Shown here: positions 55,831 to 64,000 of the stretch, piece after piece
Numbering within the stretch: the stretch's first letter is position 1
Layout: each line of letters begins with the position of its first letter
Assembly (NCBI RefSeq): GCF_020782235.1
Contig: NZ_JAJGNO010000002.1
Coordinates: 124,001-188,000 of the forward strand
Source: Sphingobium naphthae
Lineage (GTDB): Bacteria > Pseudomonadota > Alphaproteobacteria > Sphingomonadales > Sphingomonadaceae
Direction: 5' to 3'
DNA: 64,000 bases
Program-made: the position numbers and the translations under genes
The notes under the pieces: model-generated
Seen by the model: the letters and a program-made list of their open reading frames with translations, nothing else
Database searches by the model: none
Told to the model about the DNA's origin: nothing

Positions 55831-57458
55831 TAAACCAGGCCCCGTCCCTCGATACGGACAGTGGGCACGAAACCGTCATTGCGCGGCATGTCGATGTGCA
55901 GGCCCGCCGCATCCTGCCGGAAGGCAAGCGGACCGCCGCCCAGCAGCGTCACCTGTCCGATCTGACCCGCGGCGGGCCTGCGCGCCAGTGAGCGGATAGT
56001 CGTAGGCCCGCCCGCACGCCCCAGGAACAGCGCGTAAAGCGCGCCCTTGTTGGTGGTGAAGCGGATGTCCTGCGCCGTGAAGGGCTTGGCCTTTTCTTCA
56101 TTCTGCATGCCCGCGACCAGTTGCGTCGGGCCTTCGCCATAGCGACGCCAGGGGCGCGACCCGAAAATCGCCTCGCCCCCATGCGTCATCCACTCGGCCA
56201 TGGCGTCCAGTATCTTCTCCTCCTCCGCATCGATCGACCCGTCGCCGGGCTGAGGAATGGACAGGAGGAGATTGCCGTTCTTGGACACGACATCAGCGAG
56301 GCGCTGGATAACCTCTTCGGCCGTCTTGTAGCTTTTGTCGTTCAGCCGCGCGACATTGTAGAACCAGTCGCCGATGCAGGTGTCGGTCTGCCACGGCTCG
56401 TCCCACAAATGATCGGTAAATCCGCGCTCGACATCCTCCACCATGGCGAAACGCGCATAAGGCTTCAGCTTCTTGCCCGTCAGCACGACATCGATGTCGC
56501 CATGCCACTGGATCGATCGATTATAATAGTCGGCCGCCGCCTCCAGCCCCACCGGGCCGAAGGGAAGCTCATGATCGTCCATATAGACGAGGTCGGGCTT
56601 ATATTTGTCGACCAGGTCGGTCTGGCGCAGTAGCCAGCGAGTGACATAGGCCGGATCATCCTTGGGCCCGGTTTCGATCCACTGGCCATTATGCGCGTCA
56701 TGCCAGCTGTTCATCGCCTCGATCGTGTCGATGCCATCGGGCAGCACGGTATGGCCGCCGGTATAGAGCTCCTGCGGATCGAGCCCCTCCCACCACTGGC
56801 CCTTGCCGTCGCTCCTGCGCAGGCGAAAGGCGTCGTAGCGCTCGCCCTTTCGCGCGCCGACCGGATCATAGCCATAGGCCGGCTGATACCAGTGCCACGC
56901 ATGGGCGGCATGGTTGGACACGCCGAACTTCAAGCCGGCCCGCCGCGCCGCCTTCTCCCAGATGCCGACCACATCCTTCTTCGGCCCCACACGCAGGCTG
57001 TTCCAGGCGTGGTAGCGGCTGTCATAGCAGTCGAGATTGTCATGATGGCAGGCAAGCGCCATGAAATAGCGCGCTCCGGCTTTCTGATAGCGGGCGATCA
57101 GCGCATCGGGGTCCCACCGCTCCGCGGTCCACAAATTCTGGATGTCCTTCATCCCCGCGACCGACGGATGGCCGTAGGTCTTGCGATGATGGTCATACAT
57201 GGGGTGGCCCTGCATATACATGAAGCGGCCATACCAGTCGCCCTGCTGCGGCACCGATTGCGGCCCCCAATGCGACCAGAGCCCCAGCTTGGCGTCGCGG
57301 AACCAGTCGGGATAGCGATAATGGCTGACCAGCGAACCCCATGTCGGGCGAACCGGCCCGGCGGCCGTGCCCATCGGACTCGCCCCCCGCGCCGCGCGGG
57401 CAAGGCCCAGCGCCGCCGCGCCGGCGAGGAAGGAGCGACGGCCAAGATCCTGCATCAT
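55830..57458 (-). CDS. Alpha-L-fucosidase, GH29, Tat-exported
   Basis: A 542-residue enzyme that removes alpha-L-fucose from glycans. A twin-arginine leader (GRRSFLAGAAALG, residues 6-18) is followed by the GH29 barrel: WFRDAKLGLWSHWGPQSVP (52-70), YFMALACHHDNLDCYDSRYHAWNS and the nucleophile region DLVYMDDHELPF, with Asp294 the likely nucleophile. NGNLLLSIPQPGDGSID is the conserved end of the catalytic domain, then a beta domain. The start overlaps the SGNH stop (ATGA). It directs attention to fucosylated substrates, in line with the fuconolactonase at the window's end. Confidence 0.93.
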   Translation of the reverse strand: MMQDLGRRSFLAGAAALGLARAARGASPMGTAAGPVRPTWGSLVSHYRYPDWFRDAKLGLWSHWGPQSVPQQGDWYGRFMYMQGHPMYDHHRKTYGHPSVAGMKDIQNLWTAERWDPDALIARYQKAGARYFMALACHHDNLDCYDSRYHAWNSLRVGPKKDVVGIWEKAARRAGLKFGVSNHAAHAWHWYQPAYGYDPVGARKGERYDAFRLRRSDGKGQWWEGLDPQELYTGGHTVLPDGIDTIEAMNSWHDAHNGQWIETGPKDDPAYVTRWLLRQTDLVDKYKPDLVYMDDHELPFGPVGLEAAADYYNRSIQWHGDIDVVLTGKKLKPYARFAMVEDVERGFTDHLWDEPWQTDTCIGDWFYNVARLNDKSYKTAEEVIQRLADVVSKNGNLLLSIPQPGDGSIDAEEEKILDAMAEWMTHGGEAIFGSRPWRRYGEGPTQLVAGMQNEEKAKPFTAQDIRFTTNKGALYALFLGRAGGPTTIRSLARRPAAGQIGQVTLLGGGPLAFRQDAAGLHIDMPRNDGFVPTVRIEGRGLV

Positions 57459-58261
57459 TTGCTCTCTCCCAGAGTGCGGGCGATGGCGGCTTCGGCCAGA
57501 GGCCGCATCATGGCGTATCCCGCCTTGGTCGGATGCACGCCGTCGCTCGACAGGCCCGGCTTCATCGCCCCGTCGGGCTGCGCCATGGCGCTATGATAAT
57601 CGACGAAGGTGAAGCCGTTCGCGCGCGCATAGTCCGCCAGCCAGCGGTTGATCGCGGCGATCTGCGGCGCGGGCTTCATGTCCGGGCTCCAGGGAAAGGC
57701 GGCGGCCGGCGGCACGGAGGCGATGATGACCTTGATGCCGTGCGCGCGCGCGAGGTCGGCCATCGACTGAACATGGCCCAGCACCGTCTCCATCGTCGCC
57801 GCGCCGGTGTTGCCGGCGATGTCGTTGGTCATCGCCATGATGTGCACCGCTTGGGGCCGCAGGGCGATCACGTCATCGCGGAACCGGACCAGCATCTGCG
57901 CCGTGGTCTCGCCGCTGATCCCGCGATCCACCAGCCCATCGGTGAACATCGAGGGATCCTCGTTGATCCAGTTGTCGGTGATGGAATCGCCCATGAAGAC
58001 GACGCGGACCTTCTGCCCGGCGAGCGCCCTGTTGTCGGCGGCATAGCGACAGTGCTGGCCGAAATCGCGGGTGAGCATATGGAGGTTCCACATTGTCCAG
58101 CCCGCCTCGTCCGACGGTTTGGGATGGACGGGGCAGGGGTCGGCGACGATGCCGACCGGATCGTCGGCATGGGGGTCGCCGGGCACCTTGGTTTCGGCGA
58201 ACACCGGAGCCGTCAGCGTGAACGCGCCGACAAGGCCGGCGGCAAGCCATATTTTCATCAT
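57455..58261 (-). CDS. SGNH/GDSL-family esterase, intact copy
   Basis: A 268-residue secreted esterase with signal peptide (residues 1-22, PVFA). The GDSL block VRVVFMGDSITDNW gives Ser93, the block III asparagine is in MAMTNDIAG, and Asp240 and His243 are in SSDGVHPT. It resembles lipase/acetylhydrolases that deacetylate plant glycans. It is clearly paralogous to the next upstream gene. ATGA overlaps at both ends place it in the operon. Confidence 0.91.
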   Translation of the reverse strand: MMKIWLAAGLVGAFTLTAPVFAETKVPGDPHADDPVGIVADPCPVHPKPSDEAGWTMWNLHMLTRDFGQHCRYAADNRALAGQKVRVVFMGDSITDNWINEDPSMFTDGLVDRGISGETTAQMLVRFRDDVIALRPQAVHIMAMTNDIAGNTGAATMETVLGHVQSMADLARAHGIKVIIASVPPAAAFPWSPDMKPAPQIAAINRWLADYARANGFTFVDYHSAMAQPDGAMKPGLSSDGVHPTKAGYAMMRPLAEAAIARTLGESK

Positions 58262-59060
58262 CGTCCTGTCTCCCCCAGCGCGCGATCGATCGCCCGCTGG
58301 GCGATCGGCGCCATCACGGCATAGCCATTGGCGAGCGGATGCACGCCGTCCTGCGTATAGGCCGCCTTCATCAGGCCGCGCCCGTCCACCATCGCGGCAT
58401 GATAGTCGGCGTAGACATAGCCGCGCCGGGCGCAGAAGGCTTGCAGCCAGCCGTTGAGCGCGACCAGTTCCGCAGGCTTGCGCTCCTGCACGACGTCCCT
58501 CGCGGCCGGGCTATAGTCATTCACCGGCAGGATGGAGCCGAAGATGACCCGGATATGGTGAGCGTCGGCAATATCGGCCATCGCTTCCCAGTTCGCCTCG
58601 ATCTGCTCGGGGCTTTCCTCCTGCAAAAAACCCTGCACATCATTGATGCCCGCCAGGATCAGGACGGCGCTGGGGTTCAGCGCCACCACATCCTGGTGGA
58701 AGCGCAACAGCATCTGCGCCGTCACCTGGCTGCCGATGCCGCGGTTGACGTAGGGCTTGCCGGGAAAGCTGGCGGCAAGGTTCCAGCGGTCGGTGATGGA
58801 ATCGCCCAAGAAGACGACGCGCTGCTCGCCGGGCCGGGCCGGGGCGCGGGCAGGGCGGCATTGGCGGGGGCGTAGAGATAGCGTTCGCCAAAATCGCGCA
58901 TCAGGCTGGGCACCAGCTTCGCGCGAAAGGGGCCAAGCCAGGGCCCCCATTGTTTCTCCACTACGGCGCGGCGCGCGGGAGAGCTTTGATAGGCCTCGGG
59001 CTCCGCCTGGACGGGCGCGGCCACCAGGCCAAGAAGCAGCAGAAGGGACCAGCGCGTCAT
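58258..59060 (-). pseudogene. SGNH/GDSL-family esterase, frameshifted copy
   Basis: The gene starts at 59060 with a signal peptide (MTRWSLLLLLGLVAAPVQA) and reads RDFGERYLYAPANAALPAPRPG, matching its paralogue's RDFGQHCRYAADNRAL. It then loses frame near 58831-58840 and stops at 58722 after 112 codons. The rest (GEQRVVFLGDSITDRW, ILILAGIND-like LILAGINDVQG, QDGVHPLANGY) is intact in another frame down to 58258. Removing one GGGCC unit, or adding one base, restores a full paralogue of about 265 residues. It may be a true mutation, phase variation or a sequencing error. ATGA overlaps with both neighbours persist. Confidence 0.8.
58831..58840. repeat. 5-bp tandem duplication at the frameshift
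   Basis: Two copies of GGGCC lie in a GC-only tract exactly where the SGNH gene changes frame. Deleting one copy restores the reading APRPGEQR, which joins the two halves as in the paralogue. Confidence 0.65.
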
Positions 59061-60013
59061 GCGGGAATGACGCCGTGGCTCGCCAGGAAGGTCGCAAAAA
59101 GGTCGGGCCAGGCCGCCGCCTGCATCGTTCTTGGCAGGCGCACGCCAAAGCCATGGCCGCCATCCTGGAAGATATGCAGCGCGACCGGACGTTTGGCGGC
59201 CTCCATCGCCTGGAAGAGCGCGATGCTGTTGGCCGGCGGCACCAGGCCGTCGTCGCTCGCATGCACCAGGAACAGGGGCGGGGTTCGCGCATCCACCCGC
59301 CGCTCGACCGATCGCGCGATCCGCATCGCCGGGGAAGCATCGGGGCCCAGAAGATTGTCGCGCGAGCCGCCATGGGTGAAGGGCGCCTCCAGGCTGACCA
59401 CGGGATAGAGGAGGCCGGCAACGTCCGGCCGCGCCTCCTGGCGATCGGCTTCATCCACGGGGGCATAGACCTGTTCGGCGTGGCGCGTGGCAAGCGAGCC
59501 GGCGAGATGGCCGCCGGCCGAAAAGCCAAGGACGCCCACCCGCTTTACGTCGACAGCTCGCGCGCGGATCAGGCGCATGGCGCGTTGCGCATCCTGCAAG
59601 GGCACATCCTCGCGCTGCGTCCAGCCTTCGCCGGGCAGCCGGTAGAGCAGGATGAAGGCGGTGATCCCGCGCGCATTCAGCCAATCGGCCTGGCTGACGC
59701 CCTCATTGTCATAGGACAGGAAGCCATAGCCGCCGCCCGGCAGGACCAGCATCGCCGCGCCATTGGGGCGGGCGGGGCGACGGACGACCAGGATGGGCTG
59801 CGCAATGCCCGTCACGAAGCGGTCGGGATGAGCGGGGTCCTTCGACTGGTCGTCCACCTTGCGGACGATGGGCGCGCCGGTGTCGCCGGGGGGCGGGCCG
59901 GGCCATAGCTCCACGATTTCGTCCTGGGCGCTGGTCTGGCCGCGGGCGATCGCCGGCATCGCGGCGAGCCCGGCCGCTGCGATCAGCGCCGATCGGCGAT
60001 CAAGGGTCGTCAT
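59057..60013 (-). CDS. Secreted alpha/beta hydrolase (acetyl-esterase-like)
   Basis: A 318-residue enzyme with a Tat-like leader (DRRSALIAAAGLAAMPAIA, residues 5-23). Oxyanion motif LVLPGGGYGFLS, nucleophile elbow GFSAGGH (Ser165), Asp254 or Asp255 in HASDDGLVP and His287 in DGGHGFG mark a BD-FAE/xylan-esterase-like protein. ELWPGPPPGD is the usual mature start. The ATG at 60013 overlaps the IclR stop (ATGA), and its stop overlaps the frameshifted SGNH start. It probably deacetylates hemicellulose oligosaccharides. Confidence 0.9.
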   Translation of the reverse strand: MTTLDRRSALIAAAGLAAMPAIARGQTSAQDEIVELWPGPPPGDTGAPIVRKVDDQSKDPAHPDRFVTGIAQPILVVRRPARPNGAAMLVLPGGGYGFLSYDNEGVSQADWLNARGITAFILLYRLPGEGWTQREDVPLQDAQRAMRLIRARAVDVKRVGVLGFSAGGHLAGSLATRHAEQVYAPVDEADRQEARPDVAGLLYPVVSLEAPFTHGGSRDNLLGPDASPAMRIARSVERRVDARTPPLFLVHASDDGLVPPANSIALFQAMEAAKRPVALHIFQDGGHGFGVRLPRTMQAAAWPDLFATFLASHGVIPA

Positions 60014-60804
60014 GCGTCCTTCTCCTCCTTTTCGCGCCGACGCGTCGGCGCCGCGACGATGGGCGAGAGCGCCGCGCCGATGATGCGCGCGGCCTCGCGC
60101 ACATGGTCGCTGCACGCCGCCATCGTCGCGCGGTTCGCGGGCCCGTCGACATAGGGCATGGTCAGCGCCGCGCGCGCCACATCGCCGACCAGGATCGGCG
60201 CGGACAGATCGGTGATGCCGGTCAGCATCGGACTGGGCGAATTGGCCCCGCCCGCCGCTACGGCCGCGTCCAGTCGCGCGGTGAGTACGCCGGCGTCGAA
60301 TTCGCCGCCGGCGTTGCGCACGTCCTCCAGCATCGCCGCGCGCGATTCGGGCGGCTGGAAGGCGAGCAGGATGCGCCCCGAGTTGGAGCGGTGAAGCGGC
60401 CGGCGATAGCCCACGCGCACGGCAAAGCCCGAAAGACCGGGCGCCTCGATCGCGATAATGACCACCATTTCCGCGCCCGATGCGACGCCCAGATGACAAC
60501 TCTGCCCGGCCTTGCGGGCCAGTTCCTGCATCACCGGCAAGGCGGTGGAGGCAAGATCCCGAACCGGCGGCTGGCTCATGCCCAATGCGAAGAGGCGATT
60601 GGTGAGGCGATAGCCGTCCTCGGCGCGCGCGATATAGCCATGTTCCTCCAGCACCTGGAGCATGCGGAAAATCTCGCTGACCGATCGACCCAAGGCTGCC
60701 GAAATGTCGGACATGATGAGCGGCTCGCTGGCGGCGGCGAGCAGTTCGATGATCTCCAGCCCCTTCTTCAGGGCCGGCGCCTGATAGCGCGTCTTTTCGG
60801 TCAT
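60010..60804 (-). CDS. IclR-family transcriptional regulator
   Basis: A 264-residue regulator. The winged helix (PALKKGLEIIELLAAASEPLIMSDISAALGRSVSEIFRMLQVLEEHGYI, about 10-58) is followed by the IclR effector domain (FAVRVGYRRPLHRSNSGRILLAFQP, ITDLSAPILVGDVARAALTMPYV). The start MTEKTRY at 60804 has a strong gggaggggacgg site; an in-frame ATG at 60852 is less likely. It is the first gene of the glycan operon and faces the TonB receptor gene, so it probably controls both and senses a sugar or sugar-acid product. Confidence 0.92.
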   Translation of the reverse strand: MTEKTRYQAPALKKGLEIIELLAAASEPLIMSDISAALGRSVSEIFRMLQVLEEHGYIARAEDGYRLTNRLFALGMSQPPVRDLASTALPVMQELARKAGQSCHLGVASGAEMVVIIAIEAPGLSGFAVRVGYRRPLHRSNSGRILLAFQPPESRAAMLEDVRNAGGEFDAGVLTARLDAAVAAGGANSPSPMLTGITDLSAPILVGDVARAALTMPYVDGPANRATMAACSDHVREAARIIGAALSPIVAAPTRRREKEEKDA

Positions 60805-60870
60805 CCGTCCCCTCCCTGCGTCGCGCGTTGCATCGCTGCCTGTCGCGATCATCTAGACGTGATCCAGATA

Positions 60871-60892
60871 TGAAATCAATTTTTATATTTCA
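60871..60892. promoter_or_regulatory. Candidate IclR operator in the divergent promoter region
   Basis: TGAAAT (60871-60876) and ATTTCA (60887-60892) are a perfect inverted repeat with a 10-base AT-rich gap, in an AT-rich island of the otherwise GC-rich 238-base region. The half-sites resemble the GAAAT/ATTTC core bound by IclR-type proteins. It lies 67 bases before the iclR start and about 150 before the receptor start. The rest of the region holds only a weak stem (60973-60978 with 60987-60992, CGCCGC/GCGGCG) in the receptor leader. Confidence 0.5.
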
Positions 60893-61042
60893 CAAATGCG
60901 ATTGTGGGAGTATTGGGAAGCCGTCGTGGTACCGCTCTCAAGCGTGGCTGCGATGGATTCAGGGAAGTGGTTCGCCGCGAAAATGTGCGGCGCGAATCGA
61001 TCAGCGCCCCCGTTCAAGGGGCCAGGGAGAGGAAAGGGTTTC

Positions 61043-63745
61043 ATGTCCAGGATGACTCACACGCCGCGTCGCGCCGCCTTGCTGACGGGGATTTCGATCG
61101 CCAGCCTGCTGCTGGCCGGCCAAGCCTTCGCACAGGACGCCGCCGCCGCGCCGCAGGAAGCGCCCGCTGACGACACGGCAGCAATCGTCGTCACCGGCGT
61201 GCGCGCCAGCCTGTCGAGCGCCCAGTCGATCAAGCGCAATTCCGACGTCATCGTCGATTCCATCGTCGCCGAAGACATCGGCAAGCTGCCCGACCGCAAC
61301 GTCGCCGAAGCCTTGCAGCGCATCCCGGGCATTCAGGTGCAGCGCCAATATGGCGAGGGCAGCTCGGTCGCGATCCGCGGTCTGACGCAGGTCCGCACCG
61401 AACTCAACGGACGCGACATCTTCACCGCGAGCGGCGCCAATCAGCTCAGCCTGGAGGATATCCCCTCCGAGCTGCTGGCCGGTATCGACGTCTACAAGAA
61501 CCCGTCGGCCGATCTGATCGAGGACCAGCTGTCCGGCACGATCAATTTCCGCACGCGTAAGCCCTTCGACTTCGACGGGTTCAAGGCGGCGGCGACGCTG
61601 ACGCAAAGCCATTTCGACCTGGTCGACAAGTTCAAGCCTTCCGCGTCGCTGCTGCTGAGCGACCGGTGGGAAACGGGCATTGGCGAAATCGGCATTCTTG
61701 CCAGCGTCTCCTACCAGAAAACCGCGTTCCGCCAGGACACCATCTCGACCGAGCCCTTCTATACGCTCGACCCGAGCGTAGCGGCCGACGCCGCCGTGCT
61801 GGAGACGCTTGGCCGCACTGGCCAGACGACCACGCTCCCCCATGGCACCGGCATCGGCGAGGTCTATGGCGACAGGCGTCGCCTGGGCACCGACATCGCG
61901 GTCCAGTGGCGCCCCAGCGACACGCTGGAAGTCACTGCCGAAGTCTTCCGCTCGGACTTCAAGTTCCGCTTCGATGATTACAGCTTCTTCGCCTATACCT
62001 CGACCAATGCGATCGTGCCGCAGCCCGGCGCGCCCTTCACCTATGCCGACAATGGCGATTTCCAGAGCGGCACCTTCATCGACCTGCCGATCGGCAACAA
62101 CACCAGCGCGCAGACACGCCGGTCGAAGACCACGGACTATTCGCTGAACCTGAAATGGAAGGCGACGCCCAACCTCACGATCAGCGCCGATGGTCAATAT
62201 GTCGACGCGACGACCAAGAACCTCCGGTCGATCTTCGGGCTGAACGGCACCGCCGACACGCTCTACCAGGATATTTCCGGATCGGTGCCGGTCGTGAATA
62301 TCGGGTCGTCCACTGGCCTCACCAATGTCGCGACCTACAACAGCGCCTTCTATCTCGACAATCTCAACGAATCCAAAGCGTCGGACAAGACGGCGCGGCT
62401 TGATGCCGAATATCGTTTCGACGCCGGCATCCTCTCGTCGATCAAGGCGGGGCTGCGCTACGCCGACCGTCGCAACAAGACGATCGATACCGGCTATCGC
62501 TACACCGGGCTGTCCGCAATTCCGACCGAGTTGGAGACGGTGGACCTCAGCGACTTCTTCCGCGGCGACGCCGATCTGTTCGGCGACATCATCGCGTTCA
62601 ATCGCGGCATCATCCGCAATTATGGGCAGACGCTGGACGTGCTGGGCATCGACGGCCCGCCCGCCTATGTGCAGAGTGGCACCAACCAGCAGCGGCAGAA
62701 GACCTATACCGGCTATGCCACGGCATTCTTCCGGGCCGATCCAGTCGATGGCAATATCGGCGTTCGCGTCGTGCGCACCGATCTGGACGTGTCGGGCTAT
62801 TATCAGCAGACGCCCATCGTCATCGACGAAAACGGGAATGAGACGAACGGCCCCACCGTGTTCAACCCGATCGCGGTGTCGCAAAGCTACACGTCGGTCC
62901 TGCCAAGTCTGAACCTGCGGGTGCATCTGACCGACAATCTGCAGTTCCGTTTCGCCGCCGCCAAGAATATCTCGCGGCCCAGCTTCCTGCAGCTCAACCC
63001 CAGCCTCACCATCACCGAGCCGGGCAGCGCGCAGCAGGATCAGGTGCACACGGCATCGGGCGGCAACCCCTATCTGAAGCCGATGAAGTCGGACAATCTC
63101 GACGCATCTCTGGAATGGTATTTCTCGCGCACCGGATCGCTCACTGCGGCCGCATTCTACAAACGCATCAAAAACTATATCCAGACGGCCGTCGCGACGC
63201 GCACCGTCACCTTCGACAATGGCAACAGCTATGATTATGAAGTGACGTCCTACAACAACGTCGCGACCGGCAAGGTGAAGGGCTTCGAACTCGCCTATCA
63301 GCAATTTTTCGACTTCCTGCCGGGACCGTTGAGCGGCCTCGGTATGCAGGCGAACTTCACCTATGTCGATTCGCAGGCACCGTCGCCGGCGACCGCGGGC
63401 CCGGTGACCAATGTGCCGCTCGAACTGCTGTCGAAATATAACTATAATCTAGTCGGCATCTACGAGCAGGGCGGCGTATCGGCGCGCGTTGCCTATAACT
63501 GGCGCAGCAAATATGTCGTGACGACGGCGGGCAACGGAACCGGCAATCTGCCGATCTTCAACGAGCCCTTCGGCCAGCTGGATGCATCGATCAGCTATGA
63601 TGTCACGCCGGAATTCACGCTGACGCTCGACGGGGTGAACCTGACCAATACCCGCCGCGCGACCTATTTCGGTATCGACAGCCGGCCGCGCGACGTGGTG
63701 GTCAATGATCGCCGCATCAGCCTGACGGCGCGGATCACCTATTGA
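61043..63745 (+). CDS. TonB-dependent receptor of the fucose/hemicellulose locus
   Basis: A 900-residue outer-membrane receptor with signal peptide (about 1-31, GQAFAQD), AIVVTGVRASLSSAQSIKRNSDVIVDSI, a plug (EDIGKLPDRNVAEALQRIPG, SVAIRGLTQVRTELNGRD) and a barrel ending SLTARITY. The SIKRNSDVIVDSIVAEDIGKLPD block marks the proteobacterial glycan-type receptor. The start is ATG 61043 with agggagagg 9 bases upstream; the longer frame from 60896 lacks support. It faces the IclR-led glycosidase operon and likely imports the oligosaccharide processed by it. Confidence 0.93.
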   Translation: MSRMTHTPRRAALLTGISIASLLLAGQAFAQDAAAAPQEAPADDTAAIVVTGVRASLSSAQSIKRNSDVIVDSIVAEDIGKLPDRNVAEALQRIPGIQVQRQYGEGSSVAIRGLTQVRTELNGRDIFTASGANQLSLEDIPSELLAGIDVYKNPSADLIEDQLSGTINFRTRKPFDFDGFKAAATLTQSHFDLVDKFKPSASLLLSDRWETGIGEIGILASVSYQKTAFRQDTISTEPFYTLDPSVAADAAVLETLGRTGQTTTLPHGTGIGEVYGDRRRLGTDIAVQWRPSDTLEVTAEVFRSDFKFRFDDYSFFAYTSTNAIVPQPGAPFTYADNGDFQSGTFIDLPIGNNTSAQTRRSKTTDYSLNLKWKATPNLTISADGQYVDATTKNLRSIFGLNGTADTLYQDISGSVPVVNIGSSTGLTNVATYNSAFYLDNLNESKASDKTARLDAEYRFDAGILSSIKAGLRYADRRNKTIDTGYRYTGLSAIPTELETVDLSDFFRGDADLFGDIIAFNRGIIRNYGQTLDVLGIDGPPAYVQSGTNQQRQKTYTGYATAFFRADPVDGNIGVRVVRTDLDVSGYYQQTPIVIDENGNETNGPTVFNPIAVSQSYTSVLPSLNLRVHLTDNLQFRFAAAKNISRPSFLQLNPSLTITEPGSAQQDQVHTASGGNPYLKPMKSDNLDASLEWYFSRTGSLTAAAFYKRIKNYIQTAVATRTVTFDNGNSYDYEVTSYNNVATGKVKGFELAYQQFFDFLPGPLSGLGMQANFTYVDSQAPSPATAGPVTNVPLELLSKYNYNLVGIYEQGGVSARVAYNWRSKYVVTTAGNGTGNLPIFNEPFGQLDASISYDVTPEFTLTLDGVNLTNTRRATYFGIDSRPRDVVVNDRRISLTARITY

Positions 63746-63817
63746 TCCGCAGGTCGCCTCCATCCCGCCAGCGTTGCGCCTTATGGCACAGCCCAGCGGG
63801 AGCGGGCGCATAGGCCG

Positions 63818-64000
63818 ATGATTGACGCCCATGTCCATCTCTGGCGGATCGGTCGCAATGACTGCCGCTGGCCCGGCCCCGATCTCGCGGCGATCCACCG
63901 CGATTTCGAGGTGGCGGAGCTGCTGGAGGAAGTGAACGCGGGCGGCATGGCGCAAGCCCTGTTGGTGCAGAGCCAGGAGTCGGAGGCGGACACGCGCTGG
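63818..64000 (+). CDS. Amidohydrolase, fuconolactonase-like (partial, runs off the window)
   Basis: The first 61 codons are present: MIDAHVHLWRIGRNDCRWPG, with the HxH metal motif at His5 and His7, then EVNAGGMAQALLVQSQESEADTRW. This is the N-terminus of the COG3618 TIM-barrel lactone hydrolases, which include L-fuconolactone and related sugar-lactone hydrolases. It lies 72 bases after the receptor. With the GH29 fucosidase this implies oxidative fucose degradation, continuing to the right of the window. Confidence 0.8.
   Translation, partial: MIDAHVHLWRIGRNDCRWPGPDLAAIHRDFEVAELLEEVNAGGMAQALLVQSQESEADTRW

Noticed and set aside
59061-59529. Upstream part of the SGNH reading frame as a genuine longer protein
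   Set aside because: It is out-of-frame sequence of the adjacent alpha/beta hydrolase; the real SGNH N-terminus with signal peptide is in another frame from 59060.

Overview
The window looks like chromosome of a sphingomonad (Alphaproteobacteria, Sphingobium/Sphingomonas-like). The support is high GC, long spurious antisense open frames, four large TonB-dependent receptors each next to catabolic genes, a Ku/LigD end-joining operon of alphaproteobacterial type, a cysNC fusion, and a glutathione-dependent formaldehyde operon. I assigned this by pattern recognition, not by a search. Coding density is very high, genes are often coupled by ATGA or TAATG overlaps, and no gene-free stretch exceeds 300 bases. 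I see no rRNA, tRNA, CRISPR array, insertion sequence or prophage.

Region 1 (1-15227, + strand) holds two adjacent gene sets. The first (4-7306) is an aromatic-catabolism operon: amidohydrolase, FAD ring hydroxylase, GlcG/HbpS-like protein, extradiol-type VOC dioxygenase and FAH-family C-C hydrolase, followed by a TonB receptor. The second (7371-15227) has a secreted metallo-beta-lactamase-fold hydrolase, two serine esterases, a GH1 glycosidase, a small membrane protein and a GH106 alpha-L-rhamnosidase. Together they suggest uptake, deglycosylation and ring cleavage of a rhamnosylated plant phenolic such as a flavonoid glycoside (inference).

Region 2 (15313-22627, + strand) is stress and repair related: Ku, an MgtC/SapB membrane protein and LigD in one operon, then a GT4 glycosyltransferase and a glycogen-debranching-type enzyme.

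Region 3 (22637-27309, - strand) is metabolic: formaldehyde detoxification (fghA, VOC protein, adhC), another VOC protein and ilvD.

Region 4 (27507-38708) is a malto-oligosaccharide locus: TonB receptor, alpha-amylase, GH13 alpha-glucosidase and GH97 on the - strand, with a LacI regulator and a sugar MFS transporter divergent. Region 5 (38555-44465) is a TonB receptor, a DUF218 protein and an S1/P1 nuclease, with a divergent ROK-type regulator whose zinc and ATP motifs are missing. A Pit phosphate transporter follows (44552).

Region 6 (46183-51976) has sulfate activation (cysD, cysNC, cysQ), a divergent LuxR-type regulator with a perfect palindrome in the shared promoter region, and a DUF2520 dehydrogenase-like protein. 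Region 7 (51994-64000) is a glycan locus: a seven-gene - strand operon (IclR regulator, alpha/beta hydrolase, two SGNH esterases, GH29 fucosidase, GH31, GH1) facing a TonB receptor and the start of a fuconolactonase-like amidohydrolase. One SGNH gene is frameshifted at a 5-bp tandem duplication. The set fits fucosylated, acetylated hemicellulose oligosaccharides, with xyloglucan the best guess.
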